In this document: piece by piece, positions 17,992 through 26,327 of the stretch
How positions within the stretch are numbered: position 1 is the first letter of the stretch
Layout of the letters: the number at the start of each line of letters is the position of its first letter
NCBI GenBank assembly: GCA_026004535.1
Contig: BPJI01000002.1
Coordinates: 5,156 to 69,155 of the forward strand
Reading direction: 5' to 3'
Source: Candidatus Parcubacteria bacterium
GTDB lineage: Bacteria > Patescibacteria > Paceibacteria > UBA6257 > HR35
Length of the DNA stretch: 64,000 nt
Notes under the pieces: model-generated
Told to the model about the DNA's origin: nothing
Databases searched by the model: none
What the model saw: only the letters and a program-made list of their open reading frames with translations
Position numbers and translations under genes: made by a program

Positions 17992-20562
17992 ATGGAAAAA
18001 AAACACTTTCTGACATGTTTAGTTCCCAAACACAGTGAAATAGAACCTGCGAATCATTGTATCTATATTGGAAAAAATAATAATAACGAACCGCAATTTT
18101 TGACTTATTCTTACAATAAAGGCATTATATTGCCGGAGAAAAAGAATGATAAAGTGATGATTGATACCGAAAGAACAGGATTGTATTTTTCAGAAAAAAA
18201 TGAGATATTTTTCAAGAAAAATTCAAATATATTAATAGAGTTTGGTAATCAAATTTATAATAATAAACACTATTTTAGTACAAGGGGAGAAACAATTGAA
18301 AATTTTATTAAGAATTATGATAATGATGATAGCATGTATTTTTGTTTTACATCATTTCAATTCAATTATATACATGAAGAAAAAAAATATGAATATTTTG
18401 ATATGTTAAAAAAGATTAATAATGAAAATAGAGATTTTTTTAATTTATCAGGTATAGTTCATAATACTCATATAGAACCTGATTATAGTTATGATACAAT
18501 AAATCACCTTAAAACTAAGGAAAATGAATATTTAACAGACAATGAAATAAAAGAAAATAAATTTATAAAAAACACTTTCTTTTCTTTTATTAAATACGAA
18601 AAAACGCAAGAATTTTTAAAAACATTGTTGAAAAAAGATTTTCTTTACAATAATTTGAGAGAACCAAGAGGAATAAAAGATGCTTTATTTGAATTTAATT
18701 ATAAAAATATTAAAAACTTTTCAAATAATGAAAAGCAATTATTTAAAACATATTTTTATAATACAAGATATATTTATGTATATGTAAAAATCGTGCATTT
18801 CGACAATGAAAAAAATAATAGATTATATAAAGTAATTTACTTACCGCTTTCAGATGTAATTTTATTTACTTACTATTATTATTGTTATTTTAATTATGAA
18901 ACGAACCTTATTAATGAAACTAAATATAATTGGAAAGATTATTTTTTGGAAAGAATTACAAATTTTTATAAAGTCATAATAAGTGATGACGATATTGTAA
19001 AACATTTTGATATTAATGTTAATTTGGAAGGTAAGTTTGATATATTGAAGGAATTAGAGTCGAAATTCATGAATAAAATTTTTGTAGATGCACGTATATT
19101 GTTTGATAATTATCATGGAGATAAAAAAATAATAATAGATTTTGCAGATAAAATAATAAATTCTTTATACAACAATAAAGTAATGGTTGTTATTGATAAA
19201 TACCTGGAGAATAAATATGTAAGTATGGTTAATTTTGATTTGAAAAAAATAAATATAAACGAAGTTTTAAATTTCATTAAAAATAATTTAGAATACGCAG
19301 ATGATTATGATGTTATTGATTTATATGTAAAAAGAGATATAAGAGTAATGGATGTAAGAGATCATATACACTATTTAGTACATGAACCATTTGAAATAAA
19401 TAATTTAATTATATCTTACAATGAAATTTCATATTTAACAAATAACTTTAAGGACAATGAATTTGTAATAACATTTAACGGATACGTATTAAGTCATAAG
19501 AGCAGCAATATTAAATTACTATTACAAAAAAACAAAAAACAAGATGATTTAATTGAAGATATTGCAGAAATAAAAGGCGAAGAATTGGAACAATATATTA
19601 AGTCGCAGGTATTGACAAAACCGGTAATGTACAAAATCAATAAAGCAGAAGGTGTAAAGAAAATAAATGTTAGTAATTTAATTAGTTTAATAAGACACGA
19701 TGAAAAAAATATTTACGCATTAAAAAACATCAAAAAAATCTTATATGATGATAATGGCGATATAGAATCTTTTGAAAGTAAATTATTATTGACAGATACA
19801 GTTTTTTCAGATTACTTAATTTACTGCAATTATGAGAGTGTTACAGAGTTAATTGAAATAATTGCAAACGCACCGTATAAAGATTGGAAAAAGAAATTCT
19901 CGGATAAAATAACAAATTATGAAACTTTCTTCCTTGATAGTGCAAATTACAAAGACATAACTGCGACTATAAATGATTTGGATAAAAATTATTTATCAAG
20001 TACATTAAACGTTTACGGAGAGTATTTGAAAAGTTCAACTGATATAATAAACAATGACTTTATAAATAATTTTGTCAAAGAATTAGAAAAGAAATATCAA
20101 AATCAACTTGCAAGGGAACTTTCGTTACATATTACATTGCCATATTTTTATGTATTAAGTTTACTAAAAGCAAACAATAAAAAATTATTTACAGTCGATA
20201 AAGAAAGTTTGGCGCTGAAAAAGATTATTAATCATATTTTTCTAATGTCAGAAGAGTGGATAGTGTCAAAAATGACGCAAAACAATCTTAATGTCAGATT
20301 GTTAAATAGCGATACGATAAATAATGTGGCGAAAATGTATTTGTTTAGGTTGATGATTAATAATAACTATTTTGTCAACATGGACATATTCTCTATGTTT
20401 ATAAATAGCAACAAATTATTAGAATTGGATAAGTACAATGATTACATTAAATCACAATTGGCCTCAACAATATCTGAAATGTATAAAGAAAATTTCATTG
20501 ACATTGAAAAAGAGCAGTTATTATTAAGTAAACTAAAAACGTTTGAGCAATTGAAGATATAA
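17992..20562 (+). CDS. Large hypothetical protein paired with the helicase
   Basis: 856 residues, soluble, Asn/Lys/Tyr-rich, with alternating helical and strand segments and no recognised catalytic motif. It begins 19 bases after the helicase stop and is followed by two tiny membrane protein genes. Constant adjacency to a huge translocase-like protein suggests a shared complex, but this is position only. Polymerase, primase and nuclease signatures were looked for and not seen. Confidence 0.6.
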   Translation: MEKKHFLTCLVPKHSEIEPANHCIYIGKNNNNEPQFLTYSYNKGIILPEKKNDKVMIDTERTGLYFSEKNEIFFKKNSNILIEFGNQIYNNKHYFSTRGETIENFIKNYDNDDSMYFCFTSFQFNYIHEEKKYEYFDMLKKINNENRDFFNLSGIVHNTHIEPDYSYDTINHLKTKENEYLTDNEIKENKFIKNTFFSFIKYEKTQEFLKTLLKKDFLYNNLREPRGIKDALFEFNYKNIKNFSNNEKQLFKTYFYNTRYIYVYVKIVHFDNEKNNRLYKVIYLPLSDVILFTYYYYCYFNYETNLINETKYNWKDYFLERITNFYKVIISDDDIVKHFDINVNLEGKFDILKELESKFMNKIFVDARILFDNYHGDKKIIIDFADKIINSLYNNKVMVVIDKYLENKYVSMVNFDLKKININEVLNFIKNNLEYADDYDVIDLYVKRDIRVMDVRDHIHYLVHEPFEINNLIISYNEISYLTNNFKDNEFVITFNGYVLSHKSSNIKLLLQKNKKQDDLIEDIAEIKGEELEQYIKSQVLTKPVMYKINKAEGVKKINVSNLISLIRHDEKNIYALKNIKKILYDDNGDIESFESKLLLTDTVFSDYLIYCNYESVTELIEIIANAPYKDWKKKFSDKITNYETFFLDSANYKDITATINDLDKNYLSSTLNVYGEYLKSSTDIINNDFINNFVKELEKKYQNQLARELSLHITLPYFYVLSLLKANNKKLFTVDKESLALKKIINHIFLMSEEWIVSKMTQNNLNVRLLNSDTINNVAKMYLFRLMINNNYFVNMDIFSMFINSNKLLELDKYNDYIKSQLASTISEMYKENFIDIEKEQLLLSKLKTFEQLKI

Positions 20563-20572
20563 ATAATGCAAC

Positions 20573-20803
20573 ATGAACGATGCGAATGATATAAAATTGG
20601 AAGAAATGGAAAAATCCCAGTGGGGGAGAATATATTCTATATTTATTGTAAGTAATTCTTTAATATTGTTGTTTTTATTAGGGAATAGAAAATTGACAAA
20701 TTTTGAAAGAATATATCTGATATCTGTTGGATTGTTAACTTTTATTACTTGCTACATTGCTTATGAAAATAACAAAAAATACTACAGTTTGGAATTGATA
20801 TAA
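20573..20803 (+). CDS. Small two-span membrane protein
   Basis: 76 residues: a charged N-terminal helix, spans at about 23-37 (IFIVSNSLILLFLLG) and 49-65 (LISVGLLTFITCYIAYE), and a short polar tail. It resembles the next gene in length, topology and N-terminal MND start, so the two may be diverged duplicates. A holin-like or virion-membrane role is possible, but nothing in the sequence decides it. Confidence 0.6.
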   Translation: MNDANDIKLEEMEKSQWGRIYSIFIVSNSLILLFLLGNRKLTNFERIYLISVGLLTFITCYIAYENNKKYYSLELI

Positions 20804-20813
20804 ATTGTGAATA

Positions 20814-21056
20814 ATGAACGATTATGCAGAAAATAGAAAGCGTGATTTGGAAGAGTTTAAAATTTCGCAAGGTATAAGGTTGTTTGACCTTTTGGTATTT
20901 TCGCCAATTTTAATTTATATCGGCATACGTGGAAAGGTAAACGATGTTTCAAGAGTGGCTTTATTAGTTCTTGCTTTGGTGAGTATCATTTATAATGCTT
21001 ATTATTATGAGATAACAAATATAAATAGTGAAAAAAATAATAATTTAAAAAAATAA
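20814..21056 (+). CDS. Small two-span membrane protein, likely paralogue of its neighbour
   Basis: 80 residues, again MND-, a charged helix with EEFKISQGIR, spans at about 24-38 and 46-64, and a Lys/Asn-rich tail. It begins 10 bases after the previous stop. The pair could form a hetero-oligomer in the cell or virion membrane. A 98-base stretch without a convincing gene follows. Confidence 0.6.
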   Translation: MNDYAENRKRDLEEFKISQGIRLFDLLVFSPILIYIGIRGKVNDVSRVALLVLALVSIIYNAYYYEITNINSEKNNNLKK

Positions 21057-21154
21057 TTATTTAAAAAAATGATAAAATAAAAATGGATGAAAAATTATTA
21101 TTTTGACATGAAACACAAATTTTTACAATAATAAATACAATAAAAATATATTTT

Positions 21155-22108
21155 ATGAAAAATATTTATTTAGAATACGCAAAATTAATAACAGAAAATG
21201 TAAAAAGCGAAAATATTCACATCAATACATTTGTTTTAAGTTTTTTAAGCAATTCAAATAGAGACGAATTTGATGATTTTAATGTTTTAGGAGAAAAACC
21301 TCCGTCAAATCTTCTGACCGAAAAATTTTTAAATACTATTAATTCAAGTAAATATAGAGAAGGTTTATTGCTTCTTTTTATAAAGAGATTTTATTCTGTA
21401 TCAAAAGAAATATCATTTAATTGGCAAACATTATTCCCGGAACAACCAATATTTGATTCTTTGGATACCGTAAACAAAATAGACAAAATATTGAAAGATA
21501 TAAAATATAAGCTGACATTTAAAGATATTTTGCACATCTTATCGGAAGGAAAAAAAATGAGTTTTGCAGAATTTGATTATTTGATGACTAATTTAAGAAT
21601 TTCTGCATTTGCTCACGAATTTGAAGAATATGGATTACTAAATTTAATTGATAAGCAATTATTGTATAAGCAGACAAAGACATATTATGACAGAATATTG
21701 GACAAAAATGTAGTTCAAGAAATTGAAGAAGTCGTTGAATTGTATGATTTTAGTTTACCTGCAGCATATAATTTCTTTTTTAAAGGCGATGCGGAATCTA
21801 TTTTTACATTACAAGGTGAAGAAGGGAATGCACGTTTTATTAAAGTTTATGATTATGCAACGGATAAAAGTGTTTATATGGAAGTTGACCCACATACAAC
21901 AAATGCTATTGATGGTTTGGTTTCATTGTATAGCATACCGGTAGGTTCGGAAGATTATATTGATTATATAGGAAGGCAAGGTGATGTGATATTTATATCA
22001 TTTAAAGAAACTAAAGAAGCATTAGAGTTTATGAAAAAAGCGGTTGATTTACCAAGAAGAAAAATAACTTATGAAGAGTATAAAAAGTGGATAAAATACG
22101 AATCATAA
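21155..22108 (+). CDS. Hypothetical protein preceding the packaging ATPase
   Basis: 317 residues, soluble, with a helical N-terminal half and a C-terminal part containing a strand-rich segment (YDYATDKSVYMEVDPHTT). No motif recognised. It starts 98 bases after the membrane pair and ends 23 bases before the ATPase gene, so it probably belongs to the assembly or packaging module. Confidence 0.6.
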   Translation: MKNIYLEYAKLITENVKSENIHINTFVLSFLSNSNRDEFDDFNVLGEKPPSNLLTEKFLNTINSSKYREGLLLLFIKRFYSVSKEISFNWQTLFPEQPIFDSLDTVNKIDKILKDIKYKLTFKDILHILSEGKKMSFAEFDYLMTNLRISAFAHEFEEYGLLNLIDKQLLYKQTKTYYDRILDKNVVQEIEEVVELYDFSLPAAYNFFFKGDAESIFTLQGEEGNARFIKVYDYATDKSVYMEVDPHTTNAIDGLVSLYSIPVGSEDYIDYIGRQGDVIFISFKETKEALEFMKKAVDLPRRKITYEEYKKWIKYES

Positions 22109-22131
22109 ACTATATTTAAATAAATTAGATT

Positions 22132-22986
22132 ATGTATCAAGATTATTTATTAAGAAAAAACAGAGACCATATTATTTATGTTGTGGCCGGAAGAAAAGGT
22201 ATTGGAAAAACATATTTGTCCGAGCAATTGGTAAAAAGATATGCCCAAATACATAATAAGAAAGTTTTGATATTTGCTGCCGAAGGTAAAGATTGGTCTT
22301 TTGCAAATACAATAAGCAAGAATCAAGTAGGTAGATTTATAGGTGAAGAATATGATTTCCCGGAAATACTTGCTATAAGAGACAATGAATTTGTTGATTT
22401 GGAAGAAAAAGAGGAGGTTTTTAAGGAAGTTGTTTATAGGTTTAGAAATGGATTATTGGTAGCCGAAGACCTTAACAAGTATCTAATTGGCACAGGTTCA
22501 AAAAAAATTATTGCATCTATTGTTGCAAATAGACAAAAAAATGCAGACATTCTTTTACATTTTCAATCATTGGCAGCAGTAACGCCAAGAATTTTTCAAA
22601 ATGCCTATATTTTTAGGTTGCATAAGCAAGTAGATGATATTTCACGATATAGCAGCAGGATACCGGAATATAAATTGTTTTATATTGCAAAAGATATTGT
22701 GGATAATGCCTATAAAAGAGGTGATAAAAGAAGATATGTTTATGTTAATTTGTTTAATTACAAAATTGAAGGTCAATATAAAATTTCAGAATTTGTTGAA
22801 TCGGCAATAAATTATTTGACACATAAAAAGGGCATATTATCCGAATATGAATCGAAACTTTCTGCAAGAATTATGAGTTCGGGGAAAAAATTGAAAAAAA
22901 GAATAACAAAAAGCGAAATAAAAAATTTGTCATTGAAAGAAGCAACAAAAGATTTGTTTATGCATTCAAAATATCACATAAATTAA
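22132..22986 (+). CDS. FtsK/HerA-superfamily ATPase, candidate genome-packaging motor
   Basis: 284 residues. Walker A is GRKGIGKT (20-27), Walker B is GLLVAED (107-113), and NRQKNADILLHFQ (133-145) matches the conserved strand with Arg and a terminal polar sensor that follows Walker B in the FtsK/HerA and A32-like packaging families. A basic C-terminal tail (KKLKKRITKSEIKN) may contact DNA. Length fits the short packaging ATPases of tailless membrane viruses. It lies between membrane protein genes and spike-type genes. Alternatives are a Zot-like or plasmid-transfer ATPase. A terminase is unlikely because no nuclease domain is present. Confidence 0.6.
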   Translation: MYQDYLLRKNRDHIIYVVAGRKGIGKTYLSEQLVKRYAQIHNKKVLIFAAEGKDWSFANTISKNQVGRFIGEEYDFPEILAIRDNEFVDLEEKEEVFKEVVYRFRNGLLVAEDLNKYLIGTGSKKIIASIVANRQKNADILLHFQSLAAVTPRIFQNAYIFRLHKQVDDISRYSSRIPEYKLFYIAKDIVDNAYKRGDKRRYVYVNLFNYKIEGQYKISEFVESAINYLTHKKGILSEYESKLSARIMSSGKKLKKRITKSEIKNLSLKEATKDLFMHSKYHIN

Positions 22987-22997
22987 AGCAAACTATT

Positions 22998-23549
22998 ATG
23001 GAAGAGCAAATGGAAGAAAATTTGAAAATCATCAATTCAATTAAGATTACAACAGAAATAGACAATATATTAAAAATAAATAATTATTTTTCTGATAATG
23101 ATATAAGGATGCTGTATAAAAACTATTTTCAATCGAGTAAAAAAATTAATTTTACGTCTTTATTGAATTTTAAGTATAGTTTATATTTAATGAATATTAT
23201 ATTTACTTTATGGGACATAGATAAAAAGAAGATGGAACATCACAAAATACTTTTCAATAACAGAAAAAAAAGAGACGAATTTAAATACACATGTATTGTA
23301 GTTATGTTAAGACGTTTTATAAATATCAATAATGTATCAAAGATATTAAATAAGAGCATGGCGTCAATATACAATTATGAAAAGGAATACTATAGTGAAT
23401 TGTATATCAATCACAATGTTAAGCCAAATAAGAATATGGAATACATTAGCAAGACGGAAACTTATATTACTTTGTTAGGTAATTACGTTTATGAATTTAA
23501 TAAAATCAAAGAAGATTATTTTTTTAATAATACAAATAATGAAAATTAA
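22998..23549 (+). CDS. Hypothetical protein with possible helix-turn-helix
   Basis: 183 residues, highly basic and helical. The segment ININNVSKILNKSMASIYNY (about 113-132) has the hydrophobic pattern of a helix-turn-helix as in sigma region 4 or small regulators, so it could bind DNA. It begins 11 bases after the ATPase gene. The regulator idea is weak. No family match. Confidence 0.5.
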   Translation: MEEQMEENLKIINSIKITTEIDNILKINNYFSDNDIRMLYKNYFQSSKKINFTSLLNFKYSLYLMNIIFTLWDIDKKKMEHHKILFNNRKKRDEFKYTCIVVMLRRFININNVSKILNKSMASIYNYEKEYYSELYINHNVKPNKNMEYISKTETYITLLGNYVYEFNKIKEDYFFNNTNNEN

Positions 23550-23605
23550 ATTACAAGATGCTGCAAGTAATTTTACATTAAGATAAATAGTAAAAATTAA
23601 AGCAT

Positions 23606-23968
23606 ATGAAAAAATCAAAAAATCAAGAAAAAAGTGGAAACATGTTTCAGAATTTATCCGAAGTGGATATTAAAATCCTTGAAATAATTTCAACGTTAAA
23701 TGAAGAAGATATTAAGAAGTTTGTTACTATTTTAAATTTGATGATTAGTTCATTGATGAAGGAGTTGGATTTATACAGTAAATTCAATTTTTCGATTTAC
23801 ACATCAAAGGTTGAGGGGAAAATTACGATTTTAGTGGCATTAAGAGACAATCTTGAAAGAGAGTTATATTTGAGAAAGGCAAAAAGAGAAGGCAAAAATA
23901 AAAAGACGAGAACCATTATGGAAATGATAAAATTGTTATTGAGTAAATTAGGTATAAAAATAGATTAG
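23606..23968 (+). CDS. Small charged helical protein
   Basis: 120 residues. The first half carries an acidic-hydrophobic helix (LSEVDIKILEIISTLNEEDI) and the second half is basic (RKAKREGKNKKTRT), ending in a hydrophobic helix. No motif recognised. It is the last gene before a promoter-like element, so it may end one transcript. Confidence 0.55.
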   Translation: MKKSKNQEKSGNMFQNLSEVDIKILEIISTLNEEDIKKFVTILNLMISSLMKELDLYSKFNFSIYTSKVEGKITILVALRDNLERELYLRKAKREGKNKKTRTIMEMIKLLLSKLGIKID

Positions 23969-23998
23969 TCAATAAAATAAATTTGAATTTAAATTATA

Positions 23999-24006
23999 TA
24001 TATTTG
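23999..24006 (+). promoter_or_regulatory. Candidate Bacteroidota -7 element
   Basis: TATATTTG, 17 bases before the ATG at 24024. A TTTG lies 13 bases upstream, closer than the usual 19, so the -33 element is not convincing. It would start a transcript for the protease and spike genes. Confidence 0.45.
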
Positions 24007-24023
24007 TGTTAAAATAAGAAACT

Positions 24024-24623
24024 ATGAATATATCGGAAAGGATAATATACAGAGACCTTCTTAAAAAAGAAGACATCTATTATGAAGATGGGTTTGTTGA
24101 ATTTAATGATAAATTAAACGAGTTAAATTATGATGATAGGAAGGTTTTGTCATTAGGTGAAATAAGCAGCAGAAATTATGGACAAGATATAAAATGTATT
24201 TTCAAAGATATTTTATATGAATATAATAGTTTACTTGAAAATCTAAAAAGCGAAGAGGCGTTTTATATTTTTGGGCTTTACTATAATTATGAGTTAGACA
24301 AATTTATATTTTTTAATGTGCCGAAAGAAGGAGTTGTAAATTACGAAATAGATGCTGTGAGAGAAAGAGGTTTGTCTGTATTTGTTAATATTGAATATTA
24401 CAAAAATAAGATAATAAAATATATTGATAGTCATAATGAATTAAGAAATCATTATTTGACCTTTAATGGCGAAATTGACGAAAGTGATAACCGTACCATT
24501 TTTTGCGACAATTTATTTGTCATCAAACCTGAATTTTATTCTTATGATAATGTTTATAGGGAATTTATTAAAATAAGCGAAGGGATGATAAAAGTTCTTG
24601 ACGTTAAATATTTATATGAATGA
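24024..24623 (+). CDS. Hypothetical protein
   Basis: 199 residues, acidic, mixed helix and strand, no membrane segment. Its stop overlaps the ATG of the metalloprotease gene (ATGA), so the two are probably made in fixed ratio. No family recognised. Confidence 0.6.
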   Translation: MNISERIIYRDLLKKEDIYYEDGFVEFNDKLNELNYDDRKVLSLGEISSRNYGQDIKCIFKDILYEYNSLLENLKSEEAFYIFGLYYNYELDKFIFFNVPKEGVVNYEIDAVRERGLSVFVNIEYYKNKIIKYIDSHNELRNHYLTFNGEIDESDNRTIFCDNLFVIKPEFYSYDNVYREFIKISEGMIKVLDVKYLYE

Positions 24624-25501
24624 TAGTAAATAAAGGCATAATAGTTCATGATCCGGATTTTGTAGATTATTACTATAATGAAGCGAGTAATTATTACTTG
24701 AACACAGAGGGCATAATAGACGTTCATGGAAAAAATGTGCTTATATTTTATTTACCAAGAATAAATAATACGTTTTTAATACGATTAGTTTGCCCGGAGA
24801 CAGGCGACATAATAGCGGAAAGAGAAGTTAATCCAATGCAGCGAAACAGAGTAATGTTTCATTTGCCAAATTATGAGAAAGCAATCATAATGCAGGGCTA
24901 TAAAAAGGGAGATAAATACGATAAAAAGAACATCTATTATAGTTTACACGAAGTAGATAAGGCGATTCTCTTAAAAGAAGAAGATTGGGAGTTTTACGAA
25001 TTTGTATTTCCAATTGTCAGGTATTTGAAAGATTATGAAATTGGCACTTATCTAAAAAGTGAAAAAGGTACATATAGTATAAAAATATCCGATTATATTT
25101 ATCAAAACAACAAACCTATACTTGCCAATGCGGGCGTAAACGTCCACACGGGGGAATTTATCATATCAAAAATAAATATGTTAAATAAATTTACCTGTCA
25201 TGAGCGTTTTGCAATTATGTGCCATGAGTACGGTCATTTTTACGGAAATGATAAATTAAATATACATAGGAGCAATGAGATTGGAGCAGATTTATACGGA
25301 ATGAAACTATTTATGGATTTGAAATTTCATCCTTACGACTATATTGCTGCGTTTGAGAAGGTGTATAGTATTGTTCCATCTAAAACTAACAAATTAAGAT
25401 TAGAAACAATATACAAATTTGCATATCAGTACTATAAAGATATTAAGAAAAGGGAAGTATATGCTAAAATAAGATACAAGCAATTGCCTGAAAAAAAATA
25501 G
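24620..25501 (+). CDS. HExxH zinc metalloprotease (gluzincin-like)
   Basis: 293 residues. The active-site helix is MCHEYGHFYGN, with HEYGH at 202-206, and a third ligand candidate is Glu220 in NEIGADLYGM. An E-x-G-A-D after a short loop is characteristic of gluzincins such as M48 and small phage minigluzincins. No signal peptide or membrane span, so it acts in the cytoplasm or is packaged in the particle. The N-terminal 195 residues are of unknown fold. Coupled to the upstream 199-residue gene. Likely jobs are maturation of virion precursors or cleavage of a host protein. The target is unknown. Confidence 0.7.
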   Translation: MIVNKGIIVHDPDFVDYYYNEASNYYLNTEGIIDVHGKNVLIFYLPRINNTFLIRLVCPETGDIIAEREVNPMQRNRVMFHLPNYEKAIIMQGYKKGDKYDKKNIYYSLHEVDKAILLKEEDWEFYEFVFPIVRYLKDYEIGTYLKSEKGTYSIKISDYIYQNNKPILANAGVNVHTGEFIISKINMLNKFTCHERFAIMCHEYGHFYGNDKLNIHRSNEIGADLYGMKLFMDLKFHPYDYIAAFEKVYSIVPSKTNKLRLETIYKFAYQYYKDIKKREVYAKIRYKQLPEKK

Positions 25502-25508
25502 TTTATTT

Positions 25509-26321
25509 ATGAGCGTTGATTTAATTACAATATTGAATAGAAATGAAGGCAATAAAGAAATAATTGATATTTTACGTGATTTATTTAAAGACAAAGAGGG
25601 TGTAAAAAATGATTTTGAAAAATTAAATTTATTAAAAAACTACGTATATTTATTATTCGGTTCGCAAGAATATATGCTACTTTTAAAAAATAAGATTATA
25701 TTAAATGTAGATATAGTAAATGTAAAAAATATAACTGATACTGACTTTTTTTATTATTATGACAAGATAATTTCGGATATATTTATAAATGAAGATGGTT
25801 TATTTTATGGAAATAATAAGATAAAAAGGGGATATTTAAACCTGTTTTTAAAATCAAGCAGTGTGGAAGAATATATTTATACCTTTCATAACTTTTTTTA
25901 TAGGATTGTAAGCAATACATTAAAATATTTATCCAGAAAAGAAGGTTCTATTGGCAATATAATAAGCAATATTGTTCAAATAGGATTTGATGACGAAAAT
26001 GAGCAGTTGCATATTGAAGATATAATACAAAAGAAAGAGTATGAGAGTGATTTGGATAATATGTTTAAGAATATAGACAAAAATTTTAATAATAGATGCG
26101 ATAATGATATTGAGAAAGCGATGGAAATGACATTTAAATCAGTTGATATTCTAAAAAAAGATGAAGTACAAATAGAAAATTTAAATAATTTTGTTGTAAG
26201 AAATCTTTCTACTTATATTAATCTTATGATGTTGTATTTTAAAGAAAATTACAAAGAAAGCATGATATTTAACGATGAGACGTATTTAAAACTAATCAAT
26301 ATCACTGAAATATCAAATTAA
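25509..26321 (+). CDS. Hypothetical protein
   Basis: 270 residues, soluble and helical, rich in Asn, Asp, Lys and Ile, without a recognised motif. It lies between the metalloprotease (7-base gap) and the spike-type gene (6-base gap), so it is likely a structural or assembly component or a protease substrate. Confidence 0.6.
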   Translation: MSVDLITILNRNEGNKEIIDILRDLFKDKEGVKNDFEKLNLLKNYVYLLFGSQEYMLLLKNKIILNVDIVNVKNITDTDFFYYYDKIISDIFINEDGLFYGNNKIKRGYLNLFLKSSSVEEYIYTFHNFFYRIVSNTLKYLSRKEGSIGNIISNIVQIGFDDENEQLHIEDIIQKKEYESDLDNMFKNIDKNFNNRCDNDIEKAMEMTFKSVDILKKDEVQIENLNNFVVRNLSTYINLMMLYFKENYKESMIFNDETYLKLINITEISN

Positions 26322-26327
26322 AACAAT

